64,000 nt of DNA from Romanomermis culicivorax (Eukaryota; Nematoda; Enoplea; Mermithida; Mermithidae). The translations under genes were made by a program, and so were the position numbers. Location of the stretch: NCBI GenBank assembly GCA_963922205.1, contig CAWUHX010000287.1:293528-357527 (forward strand), given 5' to 3'. Below the pieces are notes generated by a model. That model was given only the letters and a program-made list of their open reading frames with translations. It was not told where the DNA came from and did no database searches. Below, piece by piece: positions 47,801-54,100 of this stretch (position 1 is the stretch's first letter; each line of letters begins with the position of its first letter).

Positions 47801-49658
47801 CATAAGGTCCGGGTCCGGATCCAAAATTTTGAAAAATCGGGTCAAAAATCTTCAAAATATCGGCTCCAGGTGCAAAATTTTACCAATACCAGGTTCGGGT
47901 TCAAAATTTTGAATAAGGTCCGGGTCCGGATCCAAAATTTTGAAAAATCGGGTCCGGATCCGAATCCAAAATTTTGAAAAATCGGGTCCGGATCCGAATC
48001 CAAAATTTTGAAAATATCGGGTCAGGATGCGGATACAAAACTTCAAGAATATCGGCTCCGGGTTCAAAATTTCAAGAATATCGGGTCCAGTACCGGATTA
48101 AAAATTTTCAAACTATCGAATCCAGGTCTAAAATTTTACCAGTATCGGGTTCGGGTTCAAAATTTTGAATCGGGTCCGGGCCCGGATCCAAAATTTTGAA
48201 AAATCGGGTCCGGATCCGAATCCAAAATTTTGAAAAATCGGGTCCGGATCCGAATCCAAAATTTTGAAAATATCGGGTCCGGATCCCGATCAAAAAATTT
48301 GGAAATATTGGGTCAGGATCCGGATACAAAATTTCAAGAATATCGGCTCCGGTACCGGGCCGAAAATTTTCAAAATATCAAATCCCGGTCCAAAATTTTA
48401 CCAATATCGGGTTCGGGTTCAAAATTTCGAATCGGGTCCGGATTCGGATTCAAAGTTTCAAAAATATCGGATCCGGTTCTGGGTTGAAAATCTTCAAAAT
48501 ATCGGATCCGGGTACAAAATTTTACCAATACCGGGTTCGGGTTCAAAATTTTGAATTGGGTCCGGGTCCGGATCCAAAATTTTGAAAAATTGGGTCCGGA
48601 TCCGAATCCATAATTTTGAAAATATCGGGTCCGGACCCCGATCAATAATTTTGGAAGTATCGGGTCAGGATCCGGATACAAAACTTCAAGAATATCGGCT
48701 CCGGGTTCAAAATTTCAAGAATATCGGGTCCAGTACCGGATTAAAAATTTTCAAAACATCGAATCCCGGTCTAAAATTTTACCAGTATCGGGTTCGGGTT
48801 CAAAATTTTGAATCGGGTCCGGGCCCGGATCCAAAATTTTGAAAAATCGGGTCCGGATCCGAATCCAAAATTTTGAAAAATCGGGTCCGGATCCGAATCC
48901 AAAATTTTGAAAATATCGGGTCCGGATCCCGATCAAAAAATTTGGAAATATTGGGTCAGGATCCGGATACAAAATTTCAAGAATATCGGCTCCGGTACCG
49001 GGCCGAAAATTTTCAAAATATCGAATCCCGGTCCAAAATTTTACCAATATCGGGTTCGGGTTCAAAATTTCGAATCGGGTCCGGATTCGGATTCAAAGTT
49101 TCAAAAATATCGGATCCGGTCCTGGGTTGAAAATCTTCAAAATATCGGATCTCGGATCCGGGTACAAAATTTTACCAATACCGGGTTCGGGTTCAAAATT
49201 TTGAATTGGGTCCGGGTCCGGATCCAAAATTTTGAAAAATTGAATCCGGATCCGAATCCAAAATTTTGAAAATATCGGGTCCGGACCCCGATCAATTAAT
49301 TTTGGAAAAATCGGGTCAGGATCCGGATCCAAAATTTCAAGAATACTGGCTCCGGGTTCAAAGTTTCAAGAATATCGGCTCCAGTACCGGGTCGAAAATT
49401 TTCAAAATATCGAATCCCGGTCCAAAATTTTACCAATATCCAGACCGGATCCGATAGTTCAAGAATATTGGCTCCAGGTATCCAAAATTTTGAAAATACC
49501 GGGTCCGGATCCGGATCCGAAATTTCGGCTCCGGATGCGGATCGAATAAAAAACCGTCCGATTTAACTGCTCACTTTGTAGGACTCTTTTTTAGCCGGAT
49601 CATCCGATAATAATGGAATATTCGGCGCATTTAAATTCGATAAAGTATCGAACGACAT
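11591..49658 (-). CDS. ORP5/8-type oxysterol-binding protein-related lipid transfer protein, whole gene (15 coding exons)
   Basis: Joined exons, from 5' to 3': 49658-49575, 47454-47263, 43302-43095, 41118-40717, 39564-39458, 37608-37537, 37452-37340, 34258-34177, 32076-31869, 29344-29246, 21908-21685, 19633-19533, 17545-17348, 14484-14282, 11841-11591. They sum to 2544 nt, 847 residues plus stop, with every junction in frame. Domains: basic segment (about 29-43), PH domain (about 54-175), acidic linker, ORD with KPYNPILGE (424-432) and EQVSHHPP (456-463), Asp-rich linker, and a C-terminal membrane helix (about 828-846). In the known family (human OSBPL5/OSBPL8) such proteins sit in the ER through the tail anchor and exchange phosphatidylserine for PI4P at ER-plasma membrane contacts. 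Length is close to the human proteins. Order and wording of conserved blocks match closely, so the family call is firm; ORP5 versus ORP8 cannot be decided. No UTR is defined. Confidence 0.95.
11842..14281 (-). repeat. ORP intron 14: 119-bp array with TGACGTCA and TACAGTAAT
   Basis: From 13081 to about 14160 there are nine near-identical units of 119-120 bp. The marker GACGTCTGCAAG occurs at 13081, 13200, 13319, 13438, 13557, 13676, 13796, 13916 and 14035. Each unit has one TTGCTACAGTAAT-type word, one TGACGTCA, and ACTTGCTAGTCCAATTGG. The units from 13081 to about 13640 are practically identical, which shows recent expansion. The part from 11950 to 13080 carries diverged, irregular versions of the same unit. 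Confidence 0.92.
14282..14484 (-). CDS. ORP5/8 exon 14: end of ORD plus Asp-rich linker
   Basis: Acceptor CATCGCCCAG; donor GTAATTTT. The first base completes an Asp codon. It begins [14 protein letters not shown], then [13 protein letters not shown], matching the family's RPWDPLND and TKVKHRTP blocks that end the lipid-transfer domain. An Ala/Ser-rich stretch follows, then seven consecutive Asp codons (mostly GAC, seen as GTCGTC on the + strand) that form a short triplet repeat. Residues 697-765. Confidence 0.92.
14485..17347 (-). repeat. ORP intron 13: T-rich on + strand, 445-bp tandem copies
   Basis: On the + strand almost only T with some G and C (runs of TTTTTGTTTTT); in the transcript it is A-rich. 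A 445-bp unit starting GCTTCTAAATTTACTTTTCAG repeats at 15295, 15740 and 16185 with near identity, and a diverged copy starts about 14852. TGTGTAAATTTGT words recur. Many + strand Phe-rich frames here lack stops because of composition and are not genes. Confidence 0.88.
17348..17545 (-). CDS. ORP5/8 exon 13: ORD C-terminal helices
   Basis: Acceptor TTTTTTCAG, donor GTAAGC. It starts [21 protein letters not shown], then a Lys/Glu/Gln-rich helix ([17 protein letters not shown]), and ends [16 protein letters not shown]. The family has LWQRVTRAI, a long charged helix, then LFELDPLTGEWHYKFAD at this place. Residues 631-697. Most of this exon escapes simple frame scanning because no ATG opens it. 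Confidence 0.92.
17546..19532 (-). repeat. ORP intron 12: degenerate A/T-run DNA
   Basis: 1987 bp of alternating A-runs and T-runs with words like TTGCGTTTTTT, GAAAAATTGAATTTTT and CTCGAAAAATTT. It resembles the blocks at 7841-11080 and 62838-64000. No fixed period and no coding signal seen. Confidence 0.75.
19533..19633 (-). CDS. ORP5/8 exon 12: FWQPT block of ORD
   Basis: Acceptor TTTTTTCAG, donor GTAAATTT. It encodes [17 protein letters not shown], then [14 protein letters not shown], matching the family's SEVFWNPTPDI and ESEKLW region. It enters in phase 0 and leaves with two bases (AG) that form Arg with exon 13. Residues 598-631. Confidence 0.92.
19634..21684 (-). repeat. ORP intron 11: 41-bp GTGTAAA array
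   Basis: From about 19980 to 21680 roughly 40 units of about 41 bp, consensus GTGTGTAAACTACAAATCG followed by AAAAAGTGTAAAGTAGAAAAAA. Units vary by small indels and ACTACAAATCG/ACTAAAATCCA exchanges. The array runs right up to the exon 11 donor. The part from 19634 to 19980 is A-rich with two TGACGTCA sites. Confidence 0.92.
21685..21908 (-). CDS. ORP5/8 exon 11: central ORD
   Basis: The exon begins after acceptor ATTGTAAAG and its GA completes the Gly of HCKG. It encodes [45 protein letters not shown] and ends NDRQTG, all close to the family ([38 protein letters not shown]). Residues 523-597. The only frame-compatible donor is GTCGGT, weaker than the GTAAG/GTATG donors elsewhere; alignment length with the human sequence supports it. 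The acceptor lacks pyrimidines in its last 20 bases. Confidence 0.92.
21909..29245 (-). repeat. ORP intron 10: 7.3-kb A-rich array with higher-order repeats
   Basis: On the + strand nearly all A with some G (runs like AAAAAAGAAAAAA); U-rich in the transcript. From about 23560 a unit of roughly 190 bp repeats, marked by CTGTAGGGAAAGAAAAAGC, GACTAAAATATCTCAAAA, AACGTCAAAGAAGAAACAAAG and ATGTCATAAAAGAAAAAATG. Groups of units are themselves repeated: a block of about 1.4 kb recurs with offset 1405 (for example 24790 and 26195), and another recurs with offset 1287 (26836 and 28123; 27204 and 28491). Part 21909-23560 is less regular. Confidence 0.9.
29246..29344 (-). CDS. ORP5/8 exon 10: PYAHCKG block
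   Basis: Acceptor TTTTTTAG, donor GTATGTTT. It encodes [20 protein letters not shown], then [11 protein letters not shown] with the Gly split across the next intron. The family has NSLSAILEG, LNRGEDY and MPYAHCKG at this site. Residues 490-523. Confidence 0.93.
29345..31868 (-). repeat. ORP intron 9: purine-rich tract (+ strand)
   Basis: About 2.5 kb of A and G on the + strand (AAAGAAAAGAGAAGAAAAAAC motifs, with rare C), pyrimidine-rich in the transcript. The segments around 31070-31300 and 31480-31700 are near copies. Because stop codons need purines, the - strand has frames of up to 708 codons by composition alone; they encode only Phe, Leu and Ser. Confidence 0.88.
31869..32076 (-). CDS. 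ORP5/8 exon 9: OSBP signature EQVSHHPP
   Basis: Acceptor TTTTTTCAG, donor GTAGGAAA. It starts [18 protein letters not shown], then an Asp-rich insert ([10 protein letters not shown]), [46 protein letters not shown] is the diagnostic OSBP-family motif; in known structures the two His (460-461 here) bind the PI4P head group and the KPYNP Lys (424) also contacts it. Residues 421-490. Confidence 0.96.
32077..34176 (-). repeat. ORP intron 8: GGAATCGGAATCGAAA array
   Basis: About 30-bp degenerate units of the form AAAAACTGGAATCGGAATCG followed by AAAA plus a TTCGGAA or CATCTGAA variant, running from about 32100 to 34135. Long frames on both strands (up to 323 codons) read out the repeat as FRFRF, SIPIP or ESESE and are not genes. 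Confidence 0.92.
34177..34258 (-). CDS. ORP5/8 exon 8: start of ORD
   Basis: Acceptor TTATTTTTAG, donor GTAAAGAAG. It encodes [20 protein letters not shown] then GFYKKPK, matching the family's [20 protein letters not shown]. The first base completes Ile with exon 7. Residues 393-420. Confidence 0.93.
34259..37339 (-). repeat. ORP intron 7: 135-bp array
   Basis: About 20 units of roughly 135 bp from about 34560 to 37260. Markers are AAAAGCTGGGATT (34721, 34856, 34989, 35127, 35261 and on), CACTTTACACTCCAATTTTAA, AATTGTAAAGTTTACAACAG and TTGTTATTGCAAAATTGAC. Variant units recur in sets, so groups of units were duplicated together. TTTACAC is present in each unit. Confidence 0.92.
37340..37452 (-). 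CDS. ORP5/8 exon 7: VRPGMDL block
   Basis: Acceptor TTAATTCAAG, donor GTAAGTTT. It encodes [37 protein letters not shown]. This is the most conserved stretch with human ORP8 ([25 protein letters not shown]) and forms the lid and first part of the ORD. Residues 356-393. Confidence 0.96.
37453..37536 (-). other. ORP intron 6: the only small intron (84 bp)
   Basis: An 84-bp AT-rich intron between CAG|GTTTGG and TTCAAG|GTC. It carries no array, in contrast to the other 13 introns of this gene, which are 1.15 to 7.3 kb. Confidence 0.9.
37537..37608 (-). CDS. ORP5/8 exon 6: [12 protein letters not shown] block
   Basis: 24 codons, phase 0 at both ends. Acceptor ACAACAATAG, donor GTTTGG. It encodes [19 protein letters not shown] then TLMKQ; the family has [13 protein letters not shown] directly before VRPGMDL. 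Residues 332-355. Confidence 0.93.
37609..39457 (-). repeat. ORP intron 5: pyrimidine-rich tract (+ strand)
   Basis: From about 37690 to 39410 the + strand is T and C only apart from scattered A and G (TTTCTTTTTTTC words); purine-rich in the transcript. No regular period is visible. Phe/Leu/Ser-rich + strand frames here arise from composition. Confidence 0.85.
39458..39564 (-). CDS. ORP5/8 exon 5: acidic linker
   Basis: Acceptor TTTTTTTAG, donor GTAAGCG. It encodes [20 protein letters not shown] then [15 protein letters not shown]. An acidic, Ser-rich linker with a Y-x-P motif is expected between the PH domain and ORD of ORP8. Not strongly conserved, but frame and phase fit both neighbours. 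Residues 296-331. Confidence 0.87.
39565..40716 (-). repeat. ORP intron 4: TGACGTCA cluster and about 70-bp array
   Basis: From 39590 to 39830 there are six TGACGTCA palindromes separated by short pyrimidine runs. From 39850 to 40650 follows an array of about 70 bp per unit: GATACAGTAAGCCTCCTGG, AATCGGAATCGAAATTTTTT and ACATGATCTTGAA. Both TACAGTAA and GGAATCGGAATCGAAA occur in each unit. Confidence 0.88.
40717..41118 (-). CDS. ORP5/8 exon 4: end of PH domain and low-complexity linker
   Basis: Acceptor TTTTTCGCCAG, donor GTAAATTTG. It starts [20 protein letters not shown], the final PH helix with the invariant Trp (165). A long linker rich in Arg, Asp, Ser and Ala follows (RRRRNDD, DAAAAAD) and ends [10 protein letters not shown], comparable to human NDSEIERQHF. 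GC-rich, CpG-rich codons stand out from the AT-rich surroundings. Residues 162-296. Confidence 0.93.
41119..43094 (-). repeat. ORP intron 3: 169-bp array
   Basis: Eleven units of about 169 bp; CTCTATCAAAAATTGAGCTA falls at about 41231, 41400, 41569, 41738, 41907, 42079, 42249, 42420, 42588, 42754 and 42924. Each unit has AAATTTTAAAATATATTTTT, AGATCT-like half sites around ACGAG or ACCAG, ATCGATTGATACCAAATTTG and ATATGCAAATTT. It shares its AGATCT core with the 155-bp array at 1085-2915. Confidence 0.93.
43095..43302 (-). CDS. ORP5/8 exon 3: PH domain core
   Basis: Acceptor TTCCTTATCAG, donor GTTGGATT. It encodes [58 protein letters not shown], matching the human WVGTVLLNACEIIERPSKKDG and GSITQPLPSSYLI blocks. 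Residues 93-162. Confidence 0.95.
43303..47262 (-). repeat. ORP intron 2: two successive arrays
   Basis: From about 43310 to 44680 units of about 85 bp carry AATTTCATGAACATGAT, AATTCATGAAAAAATTTG and GATATCAAATCAAT. From 44700 to 47230 units of about 55 bp carry GAATCGGAATCGAAATCATG, CCTAAAT and, often, ATCACGTGAT. In the second array a block is duplicated in tandem with offset 841 (for example 44863/45704 and 45201/46042). Confidence 0.9.
47263..47454 (-). CDS. ORP5/8 exon 2: basic segment and start of PH domain
   Basis: Acceptor TTTTTTTTCAG, donor GTAAGG. It begins with a basic segment ([15 protein letters not shown]), then [36 protein letters not shown]. The family has KKRATKEL and [21 protein letters not shown] polybasic segment before the PH domain helps ORP5 and ORP8 bind plasma-membrane phosphoinositides. 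The first codon is ATG but is internal by phase and homology. Residues 29-92. Confidence 0.95.
47455..49574 (-). repeat. ORP intron 1: CCGGATCC-rich array
   Basis: Units of about 36 bp from about 47600 to 49530: TCGGGTCCGGATCCGAATCC followed by AAAATTTTGAAAA, with variants such as GGTTCGGGTTC and CGGGTCAGGATCCGGATAC. A block recurs with offset 643 (48230 and 48873). The GGATCC and TCCGGA palindromes make it highly self-complementary. Confidence 0.92.
49575..49658 (-). CDS. ORP5/8 exon 1: N-terminus
   Basis: ATG at 49658-49656, 28 codons, donor GTGAGCAG. It encodes [20 protein letters not shown] then PAKKESYK. It is much shorter than the variable human ORP8 N-terminus, but ends in KKES-K like human KKESLK just before the basic segment. 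The start was chosen because an acceptor-like TTTCTCTAG ends two bases upstream, so a further upstream coding exon is unlikely. Confidence 0.82.
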
Positions 49659-49680
49659 TTCTAGAGAAAAAAAACCACAA
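49659..49680 (-). promoter_or_regulatory. Candidate spliced-leader acceptor of ORP gene
   Basis: On the - strand, GGTTTTTTTTCTCTAG ends two bases before the ATG (AG at 49662-49661). A good acceptor directly before the start codon fits trans-splicing of a nematode spliced leader, or a 5' UTR intron. No donor was identified. Confidence 0.45.
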
Positions 49681-49928
49681 CAAAAAAGCAAAAAAACATA
49701 TAAAGAAATGTAAAAAAAATAAATAATTTTTTATGTTTTTTAATCGTCAAAATTTAAATAAATTATCGATTTCGATTCCTACTTTTTCGATTCCAATTCT
49801 CTTAGAACTCTATTCTCAATCTTTTTAAAAAAAAAAACTCTAGAAATTAGGCGAAAAATTGAGTTTTTTGGCGGACTTTGGTAATTAATTCTGAACGACA
49901 ATGGGAATATGCTGAATTCTGATCGAAA

Positions 49929-50127
49929 CATACCTGTACTTGGGGGGCGGGTTGGGGGGGGGACCCCCCAACTTGGCCAACCCTGTACCCAAAATTATTT
50001 ACCCCCCAGTTTATAAAAAATTAAAAAAATTTGCAAAAAAGTGTATGTTTTTTGGCCTTTTTTGGGGAAAATTTCGACTTTTTTCTACCCCCCCCTTCCC
50101 CAACTGGTCGGAGGTCTTACAGGTATG
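49929..50127 (+). mobile_element. MITE copy 1 (CATACCTGTA ends, 8-bp target duplication)
   Basis: A 199-bp element from CATACCTGTACTTGGGG to CTTACAGGTATG. The ends are a 10-bp inverted repeat, and GATCGAAA occurs exactly on both sides (49921-49928 and 50128-50135). Inside are long G and C runs and a T-rich centre; no coding capacity. It lies between MRPL12 and ORP. An 8-bp duplication suggests a non-autonomous hAT-like transposon, but the ends do not identify the superfamily. Confidence 0.88.
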
Positions 50128-50135
50128 GATCGAAA

Positions 50136-50310
50136 AGTTTCAAGACTCGGATCGGAACCAAAAATCTTAAAACTTATTGATTGCAGATAATTATAGGTCA
50201 AAATTTAAATCATATCGAAAATATTTCCGATTCCGATTCCAAAAACCTAAACTTTCGATTCTCAAATTTTTTCTTTCTTCTTCGTTTGATGGAAAAATAT
50301 CGGTTTTTTC
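50136..50310. other. Spacer between MITE copies
   Basis: AT-rich unique sequence with a few TTCCGATTCC words. No coding or repeat structure recognised. Confidence 0.4.
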
Positions 50311-50318
50311 CGCGCAAG

Positions 50319-50518
50319 CATACCTGTACTTGGGGGGGGGGGGGGGTTGGGAGGGGGGGGGGCCTCCCCCCAACTTGGCCAACCCTGTACCCAAAATCAT
50401 GTACCCCCCCCATTGTGGGAAAAATTGAAAAAATTTGCAAAAAAGTGCATGTTTTTTGGGAAAAATTTCGATTTTTTTCTACCCCCCCCCCTAACTGGTC
50501 GGAGGTCTTACAGGTATG
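50319..50518 (+). mobile_element. MITE copy 2 (same family, same orientation)
   Basis: A 200-bp element with the same CATACCTGTA and TACAGGTATG ends, flanked by CGCGCAAG (50311-50318) and CGTGCAAG (50519-50526), 7 of 8 identical. The left third has uninterrupted G runs followed by a C run that could form a hairpin or a G-quadruplex. Internal sequence is close to copy 1, from which it is separated by 191 bp. Confidence 0.88.
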
Positions 50519-50526
50519 CGTGCAAG

Positions 50527-51042
50527 TACGCTGGAAAATGTAGAATTTTAGTGGTTTTCTCGAAAATAAATGAAACAAAAATCACAAAAAATGAAATGAG
50601 GCGTTATAAATAAGCTAAATCAACCACGTATAACTTAAAAAAATGAAATTAGACTTATATATATTTACGATCTTATTTGAGCGTGTAAAAATTGAAAATA
50701 ATCGCCACCACCGGCCAGAAAAGTTTAGAAACTTTTGGACTGCATGTGACGCCCGAAACGTATTTTTTCGAATTGAAAGTCGCACATTTCTGAGAGCTAG
50801 AGCCAAAATTTTTCTTCCGTTAACAAAATTTGAAAAAAACGGCACAAAAATTCGTCGAATTTAGGATTATAATTCTACAGTATACAGCAGTTAAGCAGCT
50901 CAAACTCAATAACATTACGCACATCATTTTGTAAAAACAATACAGACAAACAACAAAATATAGTAAATTGTAAATGATTGCGGACGTCTAGAAAATTCTA
51001 TTTGTAAATTTTAAAAAATAAACAACAACAAAAAACATATTT
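50527..51042. other. 3' flank of MRPL12
   Basis: About 500 bp downstream of the MRPL12 stop. Unique, moderately AT-rich, with a short GC-richer patch around 50700-50830. I see no gene and no canonical - strand AATAAA. Confidence 0.4.
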
Positions 51043-51159
51043 TCAAGCAATTTCGCATTCGCCGCCCAACGATTCCAATTTTTGTTTCAATTTTTCCGCT
51101 TCGTCCTTACTAATATCGGTTTTTACCGTTTGAGGTAAACTTTCGACGAATTTTTTCGC
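51043..51159 (-). CDS. MRPL12 exon 4: end of C-terminal domain
   Basis: Acceptor CATTTTTTAG; 38 codons and TGA. It encodes AKKFVESLPQTVKTDISKDE and AEKLKQKLESLGGECEIA, matching the bacterial [20 protein letters not shown] and EEAGA ending. No tail extension. Confidence 0.94.
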   Translation of the reverse strand, partial: AKKFVESLPQTVKTDISKDEAEKLKQKLESLGGECEIA

Positions 51160-54100
51160 CTAAAAAATGGCGAAGAATAAAAAAAAATTTGATGAATTTC
51201 TCTTTTGTTTTCTATTCTTTCTTTTATTTTTTTCAACTTTTTTGTGTTTTATCTTCTTTTTCTTTTTTATTTTATCCTTTCGTTTGTTTTGTTTTATCTT
51301 CTTTTTTGTTTTACTGTTTTTTCTTTCCTTTTTGTTTTATTTTATTTTTTTTCCTTTTTCTTCCTTGATTAGTTTTATTTCCCTCTTTTCTTTTCTGTTC
51401 GGTCTTTCTTATCTTATGTTTTTTTCTGTTTGTTTGTTTTTTGTTTTATCTTTTCTTTTCTATCTTATTTTTTCATTTTTTCTTTTGTTTCTTTCATTTT
51501 GCTTCTTTCTTTCTTATTTTGTTGTTTTCATTTTGTCTTTTGAAATGTTTCCCTTTATCGTTTTATTGTTTTTCTTTTTCTCTGTTTTCTATTTTTATAT
51601 TTTATTTTGTTATACTTCTTTGTTTTATTTTCCTCTTTTATTTTTTTGTTTCAATTTGTTCTTTTTGCTTTGTTTTTCTTTTTTTTCGTTCGACATTGCC
51701 TTTCCTACTTTTCCTTTTTTGTTTTTTCGTTTTTTGTCTTCTTTCACTTTTCTTCTGATTTCTTTGTTTTATTTTCTTTTTTTGTTTTATTATTCCTGCT
51801 TTTCTCTTCTCTTTCTTTCATTTTCTTTTTTTCTCCTTTGTGGTTTAATTTTTTTGTTTTATTCTCCTTTTTCTTTGTTTTTCTTGTATTTTCTTTTTTG
51901 TCTAATCGTTTTTTCTTTTTCTGTCATTTTTGATTTATTTCTTTGATTTCTTCTTTTTCATTTTGCTTTTTTTTTGTTTTTTCTCTCTCGTTTTTGTCTT
52001 TTCTTTTGATTTCTTTCTTTTTAGTTTTATTGTTCTTGCTTTCCTTCTTCTTTTGTTTTATTTTCTCTTTTTTCCATATTGTTTCTCCTTTTCATTTTGT
52101 TTTTTTATTCTTTTATTTCTTTTTTCTTCTGTTCTGTTTTCGTTTTATTTTTTTTCTTTTCTGCCAGTTGTTTTTTCCTTGTGGTTTGTTTTTTTCTTTG
52201 TTTTGCCTTTTCTCCTGTTTTTTGTGTTTTATTTCATTTTCGTTTTTTCTTATACTGGTTTTCTCTTTTTTTCTTTTTTTATATTTTGTTTTTTTGTTTT
52301 GTTATGTTTTTCTTCTTTCTTTTCTTGGATTTTTTCTTTTTATTTTGGATTTTTCTGAGTTGCATTTGTTTCTTTTTTTGGTTTTTCTGTTTAATTTTCA
52401 TTTATTTTCATTTTCTTTCATTTAATTTCTTTGTTTTATTGCTTTTATTTTCTTTGCTCTATTTTGTTTTTTCTTTTTTTTGGCTTCAGTTTTTTCCTTT
52501 TTTTTGTTTTTTTTTTACTTTTTTACTTTGATGTTTTCTTCTTTTCTTTGATTTTTTTGCTGTTTTCCATTTTGATTTTTCTTTTGTTTTTCTTCTTCTT
52601 TTATTTTTGATTTCTCCTTCTATTTTACTTTGTTTTTTCCTGGTTTCATTTTGTCTCTTTTTGATTACATTTTCTCCTTCTCTTATTTTTAATTTTTTTA
52701 TTTTCTTTTTCTATTTTTTGTTTATTTTTTTCATTTTCTGTTTAATTTATTGTAGTTTTCTATTTTTTTCTTTGTTTTTCACTTTTGTTTAATTTTATAA
52801 GTAGAAAATTTTTTTTTTACTTGAACTAAATTCATGCCCGTCGTTATATTTTTCACTTCTTTGATCAAATCGATTTTTTTGCCGTCGGCGAATTTCAATA
52901 ATTTGACGGCGTAGGACGTTTTAGCGACGACGGTTTGGCCGCCTTCGTCGTCGTCTTCGACCTATGAAAAAAATTTCATTTTATCTAATGTCTTACTGTA
53001 GAATTTTCGTTCGAGTACTTGCTTTCTATTTTCAAAAAAGCAAACAAGAATAAAGCATGCAAAATTATGCAAATGAGGTAGCTATATATCGATCGATATC
53101 CCAAAAATACAACTTTTGTTATTTAATTTTCAATTTTGATCAAGTTAATATGGATCAAAAATCGATATCGTAAGACGAAAAATATGCAAATAAGGCATCG
53201 ATTGATTGATTGACAGATCAGAACAATCAGTTTTTGATCATTAGATCAGAAAATTCAAATTTTGATTACTAGATTGAAGAGTTAGTGAAAAAAATCAGTT
53301 TTTGATTCACATAACAAAAAATTAGTTTTTGATAACTAGGTCAAAAAAATCAATTTTTTTAATCACGTGATCGATAGCACTTTTCGATTGACAATTCGAA
53401 AAAATCAGTTTTCGATCACTCAATAAAAAAGTCAGTTTTTGATCAATGGATTAAAAATTCAGTTCTTGACTAGCAGATCAAAAGCAACTTTTGATTGACA
53501 GATCAAACAAATCAGTTTTTAATTACTCAATTAAATCAGTTGTTGATCACTTGATTTAAAACTCAGTTCTTGACCACCAGATCAAAATCGCTTTTTGATT
53601 TTCAGATCAAAAAACTCAGTTTTTGATCACTTGATTATTCTCTGATTGACAGATCGAAAAATCACTTTTTGATTACTCAATTAAGTCAATTTTGATCAAT
53701 TGATCAAAAAGACAAAATTTTGATTACTAGATTGAAGAGTCAATGAAAAAAATCAGTGCTTGATTCACATATCAAAAAATTAGTTTTTGATCACTAGGTC
53801 GAAAAAACCAATTTTTTGATCACGTGATCAAAATCACATTTCGATTGACAATTCAAAAAAATCAGTTTTTGATCACTCAATTAGAAAATATGTTTTTAAT
53901 CATTAAATTACAAATTCAGTTCTTGATTACCAGATTAAAATCACTTCCTGATTGACAGATCAAAAAAATCAGTTTTTGATCATTAGATCAGAAAGAGATT
54001 ACTAGATTGAAAAGTCAGTGAAAAAAATCAGTGTTAGATTCACATACAGAAAAATCAGTTTTTGATCACGTTATCAAAATCACTTTCTGATTGACATGTC

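Noticed and set aside
47687-49457. Frames on both strands in the CCGGATCC array
   Set aside because: Repeat translations (PDPDP, GSGSG, RVRVQNF); located in ORP intron 1.
51167-52531. 259-codon + strand frame that looks hydrophobic
   Set aside because: Lies in T-rich MRPL12 intron 3 and consists of Phe, Leu, Ser and Cys from homopolymer-like DNA.
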